This document shows positions 1-5,713 of a stretch of 7,305 nucleotides of DNA, piece by piece (the stretch's first letter is position 1; each line of letters starts with the position of its first letter). The DNA comes from Nitrospiraceae bacterium UBA6898 (GTDB taxonomy: Bacteria; Nitrospirota; Thermodesulfovibrionia; Thermodesulfovibrionales; UBA6898), in NCBI GenBank assembly GCA_002448975.1, contig DKBO01000173.1:1-7305 (forward strand). Direction: 5' to 3'. The position numbers and the translations under genes were made by a program. The notes under the pieces were generated by a model, which was not told where the DNA came from, did no database searches, and saw only the letters and a list, made by a program, of their open reading frames with translations.

Positions 1-1137
1 CTGGTCTTCGGCGCCAACCGGATGATGACGGAATCCTATCTGTTTCCCGACTTCGGGCATGGCAAGCGCTGTCGCATCCTCATTCTGGCTCCAAGCCCCG
101 AGATGGCCCCTTCCATGGGCATGGCTATCGGGATGGACCAGACACGCCAGCATTTCGGTGCTCCTGACAGCATGTTCTTGCTCGCCAAGTCAGGCATTCT
201 CGTCAATGATCTCCTGAAGGCCTTACGAGAGGCTGAGGCGAGCGGCGTCCCCATCGCATTAATAGGTGCTACGTCTGCCTATGTCTACTTCTTTCAGGCC
301 TGTCGACGCAAGAAGATGAAGTTTTGCCTTCCTCCGGGGAGCCGCATATGCGACGGGGGAGGATATCGGGGAAGGTTCGGTGAGGTGAAGCGGGAAGAGT
401 ATTATGCGATGGTTCAGGAGATCCTCGGCATACCGAACTCCCACTGCGTCAATGTACTGGGAGAGGCAGAAACGGCAACGAATCTGTTTGATGATTCGTT
501 GCGCCGCTACGCAAAGGGAATGCCTCCGCGCCAGCGGACGCGACCTGTACCGCCGTGGTCGCGCGTTCTGGCCATGAGTATAGATGAACTGAAGCCGCTA
601 CCGGACGGAGAGATAGGGCTCCTGGCGCACTGGGATCTGGCGAACGTGCCGACGGTCCTTGCCGTGATAACCGATAATCTCGGGTACACAACCGACAATG
701 GGCAGGGCTGCGAGATGGTCGGCCGTGCAAAGATCGAAAATGGCAAGGTTTCTCCCTTGCCGGATGAGACAGCAGGAAGTCCGATGGGCGACTCCATGAT
801 TTTCCGTATGCTCGAGCGATATGTGAACTTCTCTATCGAACTGAAGATGGCAATGGCCAAAGATCCGAAGGTTTCACCGAGCGTGCGCGAGGAGATCGAG
901 GCCCGGCCGGGCTCGCTTCCCTCCTGTCCACAGGTGGTGGACGAGATACTCGTATCCCAAGCTGAGGCCGAGGCTGCCGAGCTGCGTGACAATGCCCTGA
1001 ACGCGTTCAAGGACCAGACCGACCGGCCGATCGACTGGTTTAAGAAGGAGGCGGAGAAGCAGAAACTGTCTGATCACCCTGCGGGATTGAAGTCTGAAAA
1101 GCCGATACAGAAGAAGGTGAAAAAAAGGAAGAAATAG
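1..1137 (+). CDS. LuxE-like acyl-protein synthetase, N-terminus cut by window edge
   Basis: The reading frame is open from base 1 with no stop, so the gene starts upstream; the ATG codons at 22 and 25 look internal. The visible part resembles the C-terminal half of the LuxE / acyl-protein synthetase family, a branch of the adenylate-forming (ANL) enzymes that activate fatty acids with ATP and pass the acyl group to a protein thiol. Supporting motifs, in family order: a glycine-rich DGGGYRGRFGE (from 352) followed by a KREEYY helix, LGEAET (457-474) where ANL enzymes have the YGxTE motif, LPDGEIGLL (from 598), and ITDNLGY (about 667-687) with the aspartate expected to contact ribose. After about base 830 comes a charged helical extension ending in a lysine-rich tail (KKVKKRKK), which I do not recognise from LuxE. 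Bacteria that do not emit light often carry such genes, sometimes beside a LuxC-like reductase; any partner would lie upstream. Substrate unknown. Family call fairly sure, function inferred. Confidence 0.72.
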   Translation: MVFGANRMMTESYLFPDFGHGKRCRILILAPSPEMAPSMGMAIGMDQTRQHFGAPDSMFLLAKSGILVNDLLKALREAEASGVPIALIGATSAYVYFFQACRRKKMKFCLPPGSRICDGGGYRGRFGEVKREEYYAMVQEILGIPNSHCVNVLGEAETATNLFDDSLRRYAKGMPPRQRTRPVPPWSRVLAMSIDELKPLPDGEIGLLAHWDLANVPTVLAVITDNLGYTTDNGQGCEMVGRAKIENGKVSPLPDETAGSPMGDSMIFRMLERYVNFSIELKMAMAKDPKVSPSVREEIEARPGSLPSCPQVVDEILVSQAEAEAAELRDNALNAFKDQTDRPIDWFKKEAEKQKLSDHPAGLKSEKPIQKKVKKRKK

Positions 1138-1576
1138 GAGAGCATCATCACCGCAGATGAAAATAGGTGACGGAAGAGGTAGCGGATTTTGCGCATGACA
1201 GATGCAGTGGGAAGCGATCTCTTGTATCGCATGGTGTAATCGGCTCACATTCTGAATGGCATGCCAGGCATCGTGCATTCAGACGTGACGGCACTGAAAC
1301 CCTCCCGCAACATGCGGTAAGAATATGAACTATGGTCGCGGAGTTCCCTGGACTGCTACGGAGTGAGTGCTTCAGCGGGTGAAAATCAGACAGTTTGCGA
1401 TGTTCATACAAAATCTCCGGAAACCCGAAAGATGCTGCTGATTATTGTCAAATAAACACGCGCTGAAAAACTTCGTGCCCTTGCTGTTGACTATGCCGGA
1501 TTGCGTGATTCATATTATGCACATGCCTTTCAGGTGTCAGGAGATGTTATTGGCAGAAACCAAGGGGCTATAACGC
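1138..1576. other. Intergenic region without a convincing gene
   Basis: No frame here gives a protein that looks real: the open stretches on both strands lack a good ribosome binding site and have odd, cysteine- or arginine-rich composition. Two small stem-loops are visible: GCGAT/ATCGC (1214-1218 with 1226-1230, 7-base loop) and an imperfect one between GAATG (1254-1258) and CATTC (1276-1280) with GGCATGCC inside. Neither is followed by a T-run, so I do not call a terminator for the upstream gene. A weak promoter-like pair, TTGACT (1487-1492) and TATTAT (1513-1518), lies upstream of the next gene, but its 20-base spacer is too long for a good sigma-70 site. No tRNA or riboswitch was recognised. 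Confidence 0.5.
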
Positions 1577-1918
1577 ATGAAAAAGGCTTTGACTATTATC
1601 ATCGGATTTGTCCACGACTTCGCGGCAGGGTGCTGGGCTGCGACGGTGCTGGCGATCTACTGGCTCAGCAAACAGTCCTTTTCCGCTGAAGTCGGCGTCA
1701 TTATGCTCGGTCTCAAGAAGCAGCTCTTCTGGGCAGGGATCGTGTGTGTGGTAGCGGTCTTTGCCACGGGGGCGGGGAGATCGTTCACCTACGTGGATAA
1801 TGTCTACGGTAAGGACGCCGAGAAAGTGCGCAGAAAGATGCTGATCCTGAAACATGTCATCCTCCTTATGGTCTTCGGCTCGGGCGTCTACTGGCAGTAT
1901 ATGATGGTCTTCCGGTAA
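1577..1918 (+). CDS. Small three-helix membrane protein, function unknown
   Basis: This 113-residue protein has three hydrophobic stretches: about residues 5-30, 50-72 and 88-111. The loop between helices 2 and 3 is charged and hydrophilic (around YVDNVYGKDAEKVRRK). The start is supported by AAGGGG at 1562-1567, nine bases before the ATG. Two histidines lie inside predicted helices, H13 (GFVHDFAAGCW) and H93 (LKHVILLMVFGSG). Paired in-membrane histidines of this kind bind heme or metal in CopD-like and HemJ-like membrane proteins, so a small heme or metal protein is possible, but this is inference from two residues and I cannot name a family. It stands alone, about 440 bases after the LuxE-like gene and 216 bases before the radical SAM gene, so its context does not show its role. 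It seems complete, with a TAA stop. Confidence 0.72.
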   Translation: MKKALTIIIGFVHDFAAGCWAATVLAIYWLSKQSFSAEVGVIMLGLKKQLFWAGIVCVVAVFATGAGRSFTYVDNVYGKDAEKVRRKMLILKHVILLMVFGSGVYWQYMMVFR

Positions 1919-2134
1919 CCCTCATGCAACTACGTCGTATCACTCTTCGCTCTCTGTGCCCGGTGGTAACCAGATGTAACTGCAGGGCTGCAGGCATCCG
2001 GCGACCTTTTACCCTTCCTAAGCCAGTTTCCAAACGTGTCAAGATGAAAAATACCTCGCGCAAGCAGAAAGATGAGGAGAGGGTTAATTTACTTGAAGTT
2101 TGGTATATAAATTGCTTAAAATAAATAGGTTTCT
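1919..2134. other. Intergenic region upstream of the radical SAM gene
   Basis: This 216-base gap has no credible gene. A 66-codon frame from 1924 runs through it, but it is arginine-rich, lacks a clear ribosome binding site and looks accidental. Around 1980-1994 the palindrome CTGCAG occurs twice, two bases apart. No hairpin with a T-run follows the membrane protein gene. The last 50 bases are AT-rich and hold the promoter candidate described separately. Confidence 0.45.
2101..2115 (+). promoter_or_regulatory. Candidate sigma-54 (-24/-12) promoter
   Basis: TGG at 2101-2103 and TTGC at 2112-2115 have exactly the spacing of the sigma-54 consensus TGGCACG-N4-TTGC, followed by T. The GG and GC dinucleotides, the most conserved positions, are both present, but the CACG part is replaced by TATA. 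Transcription would start near 2127, leaving a leader of about eight bases that begins with AGG, the only visible ribosome binding site for the gene at 2135. The same bases can be read as an extended -10 (TGG then TATATA at 2104-2109), so a sigma-70 reading is not excluded. No activator site was identified. Confidence 0.35.
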
Positions 2135-3598
2135 ATGAAGAAGATCAGCAAAATACTCCTTATTACCCCTCCATACCACTCTGGAGTAGTAGAATCAGCC
2201 GGAGTCTGGCTTAATGTTGGGTTCGTCTATATCGCGGGAAGCCTCAGGACTGCGGGATATGACCCAGTTTATTATGATGCCATGAGCCACTGGCACAAGT
2301 TGGAAACGATAGGAAAGCGGATACAAGCGGAAAAACCTGATGTGGTCGCGACAACTGCCTTTACCGCCGGCATTGTAGACGCGCTGAAGGTATTAAAGCT
2401 CGCGAAGGAGATCAATCCTCATATTGTTACGGTGATCGGCAATGTCCATCCGACCTTCTGCTATGAGGAGATGTTCAGGGACCATGCTGCCTATGTCGAT
2501 TACATCGTGCGCGGGGAAGGCGAGGAGACGCTTGTCGATCTGCTGAATACCCTGAATGCCGGCGGAGATGTATCGAAGGTAAAGAGCATCGTGTATATGG
2601 ACAACGGTAATCTTGCGGTAACTCCATCGCGCGGATTTATCAAGGACCTGGATGCGCTTCCTCTTGCCTGGGACCTTGTGGACTGGCCCATTTATACCTA
2701 CCGGACCATGGAGAACTCGCGGCTCGCGATCGTCAGCTCTTCACGCGGATGCAGCCAGCAGTGCAGCTTCTGCTCCCAGCAGCTCTTCTGGCAGCGGAAC
2801 TGGAGAGGAAGGAGCCCTGAGAACTTTGTCGGTGAGCTTGAGTTCCTGAGAGATACCTATGGTGTCAATGTGGTCATGATTTCTGATGAAACCCCGACGC
2901 TTGAGCGGCAGCGATGGGAGAGAATACTTGACCTGCTGATTGAACGGAACGTCGGTACGAAGATCCTCATGGAGACGAGAGTTGATGACATTCTCAGGGA
3001 TGAGGACATCATGTGGAAGTACCAGAAGGCGGACATTGATCATATCTATGTCGGCGTAGAGGCAACGAACCAGGAGGCCCTTGACCTCTTCAGGAAAGAG
3101 ATAAAGGTCGAACAGTCCAAGCGTGCCCTTGATCTGATCAATGAATATAATATTGTCTCAGAGACATCGTTTGTTCTCGGCATGCCTGATGATACAAAGG
3201 AAAAGATCAGGAACACCGTCGAACTTGCCAAGTACTACAACCCGGATCTTGCCTTCTTCCTCGCGATTGCACCATGGCCGTACTCCGAGATCTACCCGAT
3301 GCTCAAACCCTATATCGAGGAATGGGATTACAGCAAATATAACCTTGTAGAGCCGGTCGTGAAACCTAAGGAAATGACCTTGGACGAGGTGAGGAAGGAA
3401 CTCGGCCTTGCATCGAAGAACTTCTATATGAACAAGCTCAGGAACCTTGAGAAACTTACACCGGAGAAGCAGGAGTTCATGATCAAGGTGACCAAGATCA
3501 TTGCAAATAATTCTTACCTCAAGGAGCATATGAAGGGCGAGATACCGGAGGAGATGAAAAAGTTCTTTGACCGGCTCGCTGTCAAGGCGAAAGCCTAG
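2135..3598 (+). CDS. BchE-like B12-binding radical SAM protein
   Basis: This 487-residue protein has an N-terminal cobalamin-binding domain (about residues 5-140: KILLITPPYH start, DVVATTAFT, VIGNVHPTF, YIVRGEGEET) followed by a radical SAM domain. C206, C210 and C213 (RGCSQQCSFCSQ) form the CX3CX2C motif that binds the [4Fe-4S] cluster cleaving S-adenosylmethionine. Downstream segments such as ISDETPT, YVGVEATNQEALDLF, SFVLGMPDDT and APWPYSEIYP match, in order and wording, the anaerobic Mg-protoporphyrin IX monomethyl ester cyclase BchE as I remember it, and the length is slightly below that of BchE. BchE forms the fifth ring of bacteriochlorophyll without oxygen, but no other pigment gene is in view and many non-phototrophs carry BchE-like proteins of unknown substrate, so I give no symbol. 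The ATG at 2135 is the natural start, with a weak AGG at 2127-2129. It appears to be a single-gene unit. Family call strong, reaction unknown. Confidence 0.85.
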   Translation: MKKISKILLITPPYHSGVVESAGVWLNVGFVYIAGSLRTAGYDPVYYDAMSHWHKLETIGKRIQAEKPDVVATTAFTAGIVDALKVLKLAKEINPHIVTVIGNVHPTFCYEEMFRDHAAYVDYIVRGEGEETLVDLLNTLNAGGDVSKVKSIVYMDNGNLAVTPSRGFIKDLDALPLAWDLVDWPIYTYRTMENSRLAIVSSSRGCSQQCSFCSQQLFWQRNWRGRSPENFVGELEFLRDTYGVNVVMISDETPTLERQRWERILDLLIERNVGTKILMETRVDDILRDEDIMWKYQKADIDHIYVGVEATNQEALDLFRKEIKVEQSKRALDLINEYNIVSETSFVLGMPDDTKEKIRNTVELAKYYNPDLAFFLAIAPWPYSEIYPMLKPYIEEWDYSKYNLVEPVVKPKEMTLDEVRKELGLASKNFYMNKLRNLEKLTPEKQEFMIKVTKIIANNSYLKEHMKGEIPEEMKKFFDRLAVKAKA

Positions 3599-3681
3599 GA
3601 AAGACTTCCGCACCGTTCCTGCCTGAGCAGCTGCAATCTCTCTATCAGCAGAAATAACTTCCGTGCGGTAAAAAACTGAGT

Positions 3682-3720
3682 TCCATCCCCGCCTGATCTT
3701 TTACTCCATTTCCGCCCGAT
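3682..3720. repeat. Two imperfect 16-base direct repeats, period 23
   Basis: TCCATCCCCGCCTGAT (3682-3697) and TCCATTTCCGCCCGAT (3705-3720) agree at 13 of 16 positions and are separated by CTTTTAC. Multiple short repeats of this style occur at the ends of IS21-family insertion sequences, so this could be a leftover element end. No transposase gene is present and I did not find the matching other end, so the origin is only a guess. Confidence 0.45.
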
Positions 3721-3998
3721 TCTGTCGTCCTCAACAAAACATTAATAGAGGCAAGTGTGCTGTTGTCAGTCCTCCAGATATTTCTTGCTAAAGCATGTTC
3801 AAGGTTCCGAGGTTACAATGTGCTTATCCGCATAGGGCTTTGATGACCTCGTAATATTAAAATATGTTCCTGCTTCCATACTCAAAGAACGCTGGTGACG
3901 GGACCATAGTGAATAGAAAGGTCCTTTGTAACCTGTTGTTTATTCTGACATTATAATTCTTATAGAATCGTAGTCAATAGCATGAATAAGATTTGCTT

Positions 3999-4036
3999 AT
4001 TAAGAATACAGATTATTTAATGGCTAACTTCTTAAT
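3999..4036. repeat. 8-bp inverted repeat upstream of the atp promoter
   Basis: ATTAAGAA (3999-4006) and TTCTTAAT (4029-4036) are perfect reverse complements separated by 22 bases, and end 16 bases before the -35 element of the ATP synthase promoter. The arms could be two half-sites of a regulator or a weak AT-only hairpin. In such AT-rich DNA an 8-bp match can also arise by chance. Confidence 0.35.
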
Positions 4037-4052
4037 TTTAATGCAATATTCC

Positions 4053-4080
4053 TTGACTTCAATTTTCTCCCTATGATAAT
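4053..4080 (+). promoter_or_regulatory. Sigma-70-type promoter of the ATP synthase operon
   Basis: TTGACT (4053-4058, 5 of 6 to consensus) and GATAAT (4075-4080, 5 of 6) are separated by 16 bases. Transcription would begin near 4087, giving a leader of about 35 bases before the b' start at 4122, with the ribosome binding site AAGGGG at 4111-4116 inside it. The position directly before the first gene of a compact operon supports the call. Confidence 0.6.
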
Positions 4081-4121
4081 CTTCGTAAGTTTTTCGTCGA
4101 AATCCAATCCAAGGGGACGCG

Positions 4122-4544
4122 ATGCTCAACATCGAGATACAATGGTTTATCGTTCTGCTCGTTAATTTCCTTGTTCTTGTTTATCTGCTCAATGTCATTC
4201 TCTTCAAGCCTCTTCTCCGCATCTTCAAGGAACGCGAAGAAAACGTGAAGGGCTCTCTTGACGCTGCACGAGAAATGGACAGGAAAAAGGAAGAGGGCCT
4301 GGAGAGGATGAACAAGGAACTTTCCGAGGCACGTCAGAAGGCCAAGGACGTTTTCGAAAAGTTGCGGGAGGACGCACTCAACAAGCAGAAAGCCCTGCTT
4401 TCAGACGCTGAAGGTCAGGCGTCGACCATGCTCCAGAGGGCCCGCCTAGAGCTGAAGGCCGAGGCAGAAAAAGCAAGAGTTTCCTTAAAGGCGGACGCAG
4501 AGAAATTCTCTGATGAGATCGTCAGGAAGCTGGTAAAGGCATGA
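4122..4544 (+). CDS. ATP synthase F0 subunit b' (second b-type stalk subunit)
   Basis: This 140-residue protein is a b-type peripheral stalk subunit of F-type ATP synthase. One membrane helix lies near the N-terminus (about residues 6-28, WFIVLLVNFLVLVYLLNVIL), followed by FKPLLRIFKEREE, which closely fits the b/b' pattern of a short basic turn after the helix, and then a long charged coiled coil rich in K, E, A and R to the end. The stalk holds the alpha/beta head still while the rotor turns. The start is well supported by AAGGGG (4111-4116) five bases before the ATG. It is shorter than the next gene's product, has no signal peptide and comes first, as in operons of the Geobacter type where the leading gene is called atpX or b'. 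I leave the symbol open because naming differs between groups. Its stop lies close to or overlaps the next gene. Confidence 0.88.
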   Translation: MLNIEIQWFIVLLVNFLVLVYLLNVILFKPLLRIFKEREENVKGSLDAAREMDRKKEEGLERMNKELSEARQKAKDVFEKLREDALNKQKALLSDAEGQASTMLQRARLELKAEAEKARVSLKADAEKFSDEIVRKLVKA

Positions 4545-4584
4545 TGCGGCGAGTCACGCACGCGACATCAGGAGTGAAGCGTCC

Positions 4585-4588
4585 AGGA
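4585..4588 (+). promoter_or_regulatory. Ribosome binding site favouring the atpF start at 4595
   Basis: AGGA lies six bases before the ATG at 4595. The competing ATG at 4541 has only AAAGG (4535-4539) one base upstream, too close to be used well. This site is the main nucleotide argument for the shorter atpF product. Confidence 0.45.
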
Positions 4589-4594
4589 TTCGCT

Positions 4595-5173
4595 ATGGAC
4601 ATACTGCATAAGATTCTCTGCCTGGCACCTGCTGCCGTACTCCTTACGGTCTCTCTCTCGTTCGCCAGCGGCGGAGAAGGAGCTGAACCGAGTCTTTTCA
4701 ATGCCTATTTCTGGGCCATCATCAACTTCCTTATCCTTGTTGGTCTGCTGGTCTTCATGATGAAGAAGATGGACATCAAGGGGTATTTCAAAAAAAGAAC
4801 AGAGCTGATCGAGCAGTCATTGAAAGAGGCACGTGAGGCCAAGGAACTTGCCCAGAAGGCGCTGGTTCAGGTAGAGGAGAGGCTCAAGATCAAGGACAAA
4901 GAGATTGAGGAGATACTGAAAGCTGCCCGGGAGTCAGGAGAAAGGGAAACAGGACGCCTGGCTGAGGAGGGCGACAGGCTCAAGGCAAGGATCCTGGAGC
5001 AGACCCGGAACAATATAGACTTCGAGGTGAAACAGGCAAAAGAGGCGATCAAGCAGGAGGCCGTGGAGATCGCCATGGAACTGGCCGAGAAAAAGCTGAA
5101 GGAAAAGCTCACCAAAGAGGAGCAGATGAAGCTGCTCGAAGAATCAATTACCAAAATAGAGGGTAAGAATTGA
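4595..5173 (+). CDS. atpF: ATP synthase F0 subunit b, with signal peptide
   Basis: This is the second b-type stalk subunit. From the ATG at 4595 the product has 192 residues: a probable cleavable signal peptide (MDILHKILCLAPAAVLLTVS, then LSFA before SGG, a fair signal peptidase site after A24), one membrane helix (around FWAIINFLILVGLLVFMM) and a long K/E-rich coiled coil. Signal peptides on subunit b occur in Desulfobacterota and relatives. A longer frame starts at ATG 4541, overlapping the b' stop as ATGA, and would add 18 residues. I prefer 4595 because AGGA (4585-4588) lies six bases before it and the signal peptide begins there, whereas 4541 has only AAAGG almost touching it. The ATGA overlap keeps 4541 possible. 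The gene ends in TTGA, shared with the atpH start. Confidence 0.86.
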   Translation: MDILHKILCLAPAAVLLTVSLSFASGGEGAEPSLFNAYFWAIINFLILVGLLVFMMKKMDIKGYFKKRTELIEQSLKEAREAKELAQKALVQVEERLKIKDKEIEEILKAARESGERETGRLAEEGDRLKARILEQTRNNIDFEVKQAKEAIKQEAVEIAMELAEKKLKEKLTKEEQMKLLEESITKIEGKN

Positions 5174-5709
5174 AACCGGTAAAACAAGCAAAACGATATG
5201 CCAAGATGTTTATCAATGTTGTGGGCATGGAAGGTGCAGCTCAGGCTCTTGCTGAACTGACACTGATCGAACAGCTGATGGCAAAGAGCAGCGGGTTCCG
5301 GAGTCTTCTGCTGAACCCGGGGTTTTCGCAGGCTGAAAAGGAAGGCGCTATCCGAAAGGTCGCGGAGAGGGTAAAGATATCCGATAGGGTGACAAAGTTT
5401 GTCGTTTACCTGACCGGGAGCCGGCTTATCGCCGCGCTCTCAGAAATCCTCAGGAGAGCGACGGAAATATATCTTGAAAAGAAGAAGCAGGCGAAGGCTG
5501 TGGTATTTACGCCTGTTCAAGTTGCGAAGGGCTATGAAGAGAGGCTGAAAGTCTCTCTCAAAAAACTGGTGGACCGCGATGTCGAGATCGAATATGTCAT
5601 CGATTCTTCGTTGCTCGGTGGTGTGCTGGTGAAGGTGGGAAGTACCATGTACGACAGCAGCGTAAAAGGCCAACTCAGGCTATTAAAAGATGAGCTGATA
5701 AAGGGGTGA
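5170..5709 (+). CDS. atpH: ATP synthase F1 subunit delta
   Basis: This 179-residue protein is the delta (OSCP) subunit, which ties the b/b' stalk to the top of the alpha3beta3 head. The N-terminal helical domain opens with KQAKRYAKMFINVV, like the usual ARRYAxAL start of delta, and continues through LLLNPGFSQAEKEGAI. The C-terminal part carries the family signature around IDSSLLGGVLVKVGSTMYDSSVKGQLRLLK, matching the conserved GG-V-R-G-x-x-x-D-xS pattern. The length is normal. The start is a TTG at 5170 that overlaps the atpF stop as TTGA; GAGGG (5159-5163) lies six bases before it, and no later ATG preserves the conserved N-terminus, so translation is probably coupled. Codon use is AT-leaning: only 9 of its first 24 codons end in G or C. 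Confidence 0.93.
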   Translation: MKPVKQAKRYAKMFINVVGMEGAAQALAELTLIEQLMAKSSGFRSLLLNPGFSQAEKEGAIRKVAERVKISDRVTKFVVYLTGSRLIAALSEILRRATEIYLEKKKQAKAVVFTPVQVAKGYEERLKVSLKKLVDRDVEIEYVIDSSLLGGVLVKVGSTMYDSSVKGQLRLLKDELIKG

Positions 5710-5713
5710 ACTG

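Larger units (their letters stand above)
3599..4121. other. AT-rich intergenic region before the ATP synthase operon
   Basis: These 523 bases hold no gene I can support. From left to right: CCGCAC (3608-3613) and GTGCGG (3663-3668) are complementary but 49 bases apart; a pair of imperfect direct repeats lies at 3682-3720; CGAGGT (3808-3813) pairs with ACCTCG (3846-3851); GGACC (3901-3905) pairs with GGTCC (3920-3924) and is followed by TTTGTAACC, a weak terminator-like shape at best; then an 8-bp inverted repeat at 3999-4036 and the operon promoter at 4053-4080. AT content rises clearly from about 3840. No tRNA or known riboswitch fold was recognised. Confidence 0.5.

Noticed and set aside
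1148..1411. 87-codon open frame on the - strand in the first intergenic region
   Set aside because: Low-complexity Ser/Cys/Arg composition, no ribosome binding site and no family resemblance.
1501..1689. 62-codon open frame on the + strand
   Set aside because: It overlaps the better supported membrane protein gene at 1577 in another frame and its composition is not protein-like.
2093..2122. TTGAAG-N18-TAAAAT as the promoter of the radical SAM gene
   Set aside because: The start point would fall at about 2129, cutting into the only ribosome binding site.
1924..2124. 66-codon open frame on the + strand between the membrane protein and radical SAM genes
   Set aside because: Arginine-rich, no clear ribosome binding site, no recognisable motif, and it runs across the promoter candidate.
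3901..3930. GGACC/GGTCC stem followed by TTT as a terminator for the radical SAM gene
   Set aside because: Only five base pairs, a 14-base loop and a T-run of three; too weak, and 300 bases from the stop codon.
3952..3957. Perfect TATAAT in the intergenic region as the atp promoter
   Set aside because: No acceptable -35 lies 16-18 bases upstream, and a better pair exists closer to the gene at 4053-4080.
4867..5187. Serine-rich 106-codon open frame on the - strand across atpF
   Set aside because: The serine and leucine content simply mirrors the Lys/Glu-rich coiled coil on the other strand.
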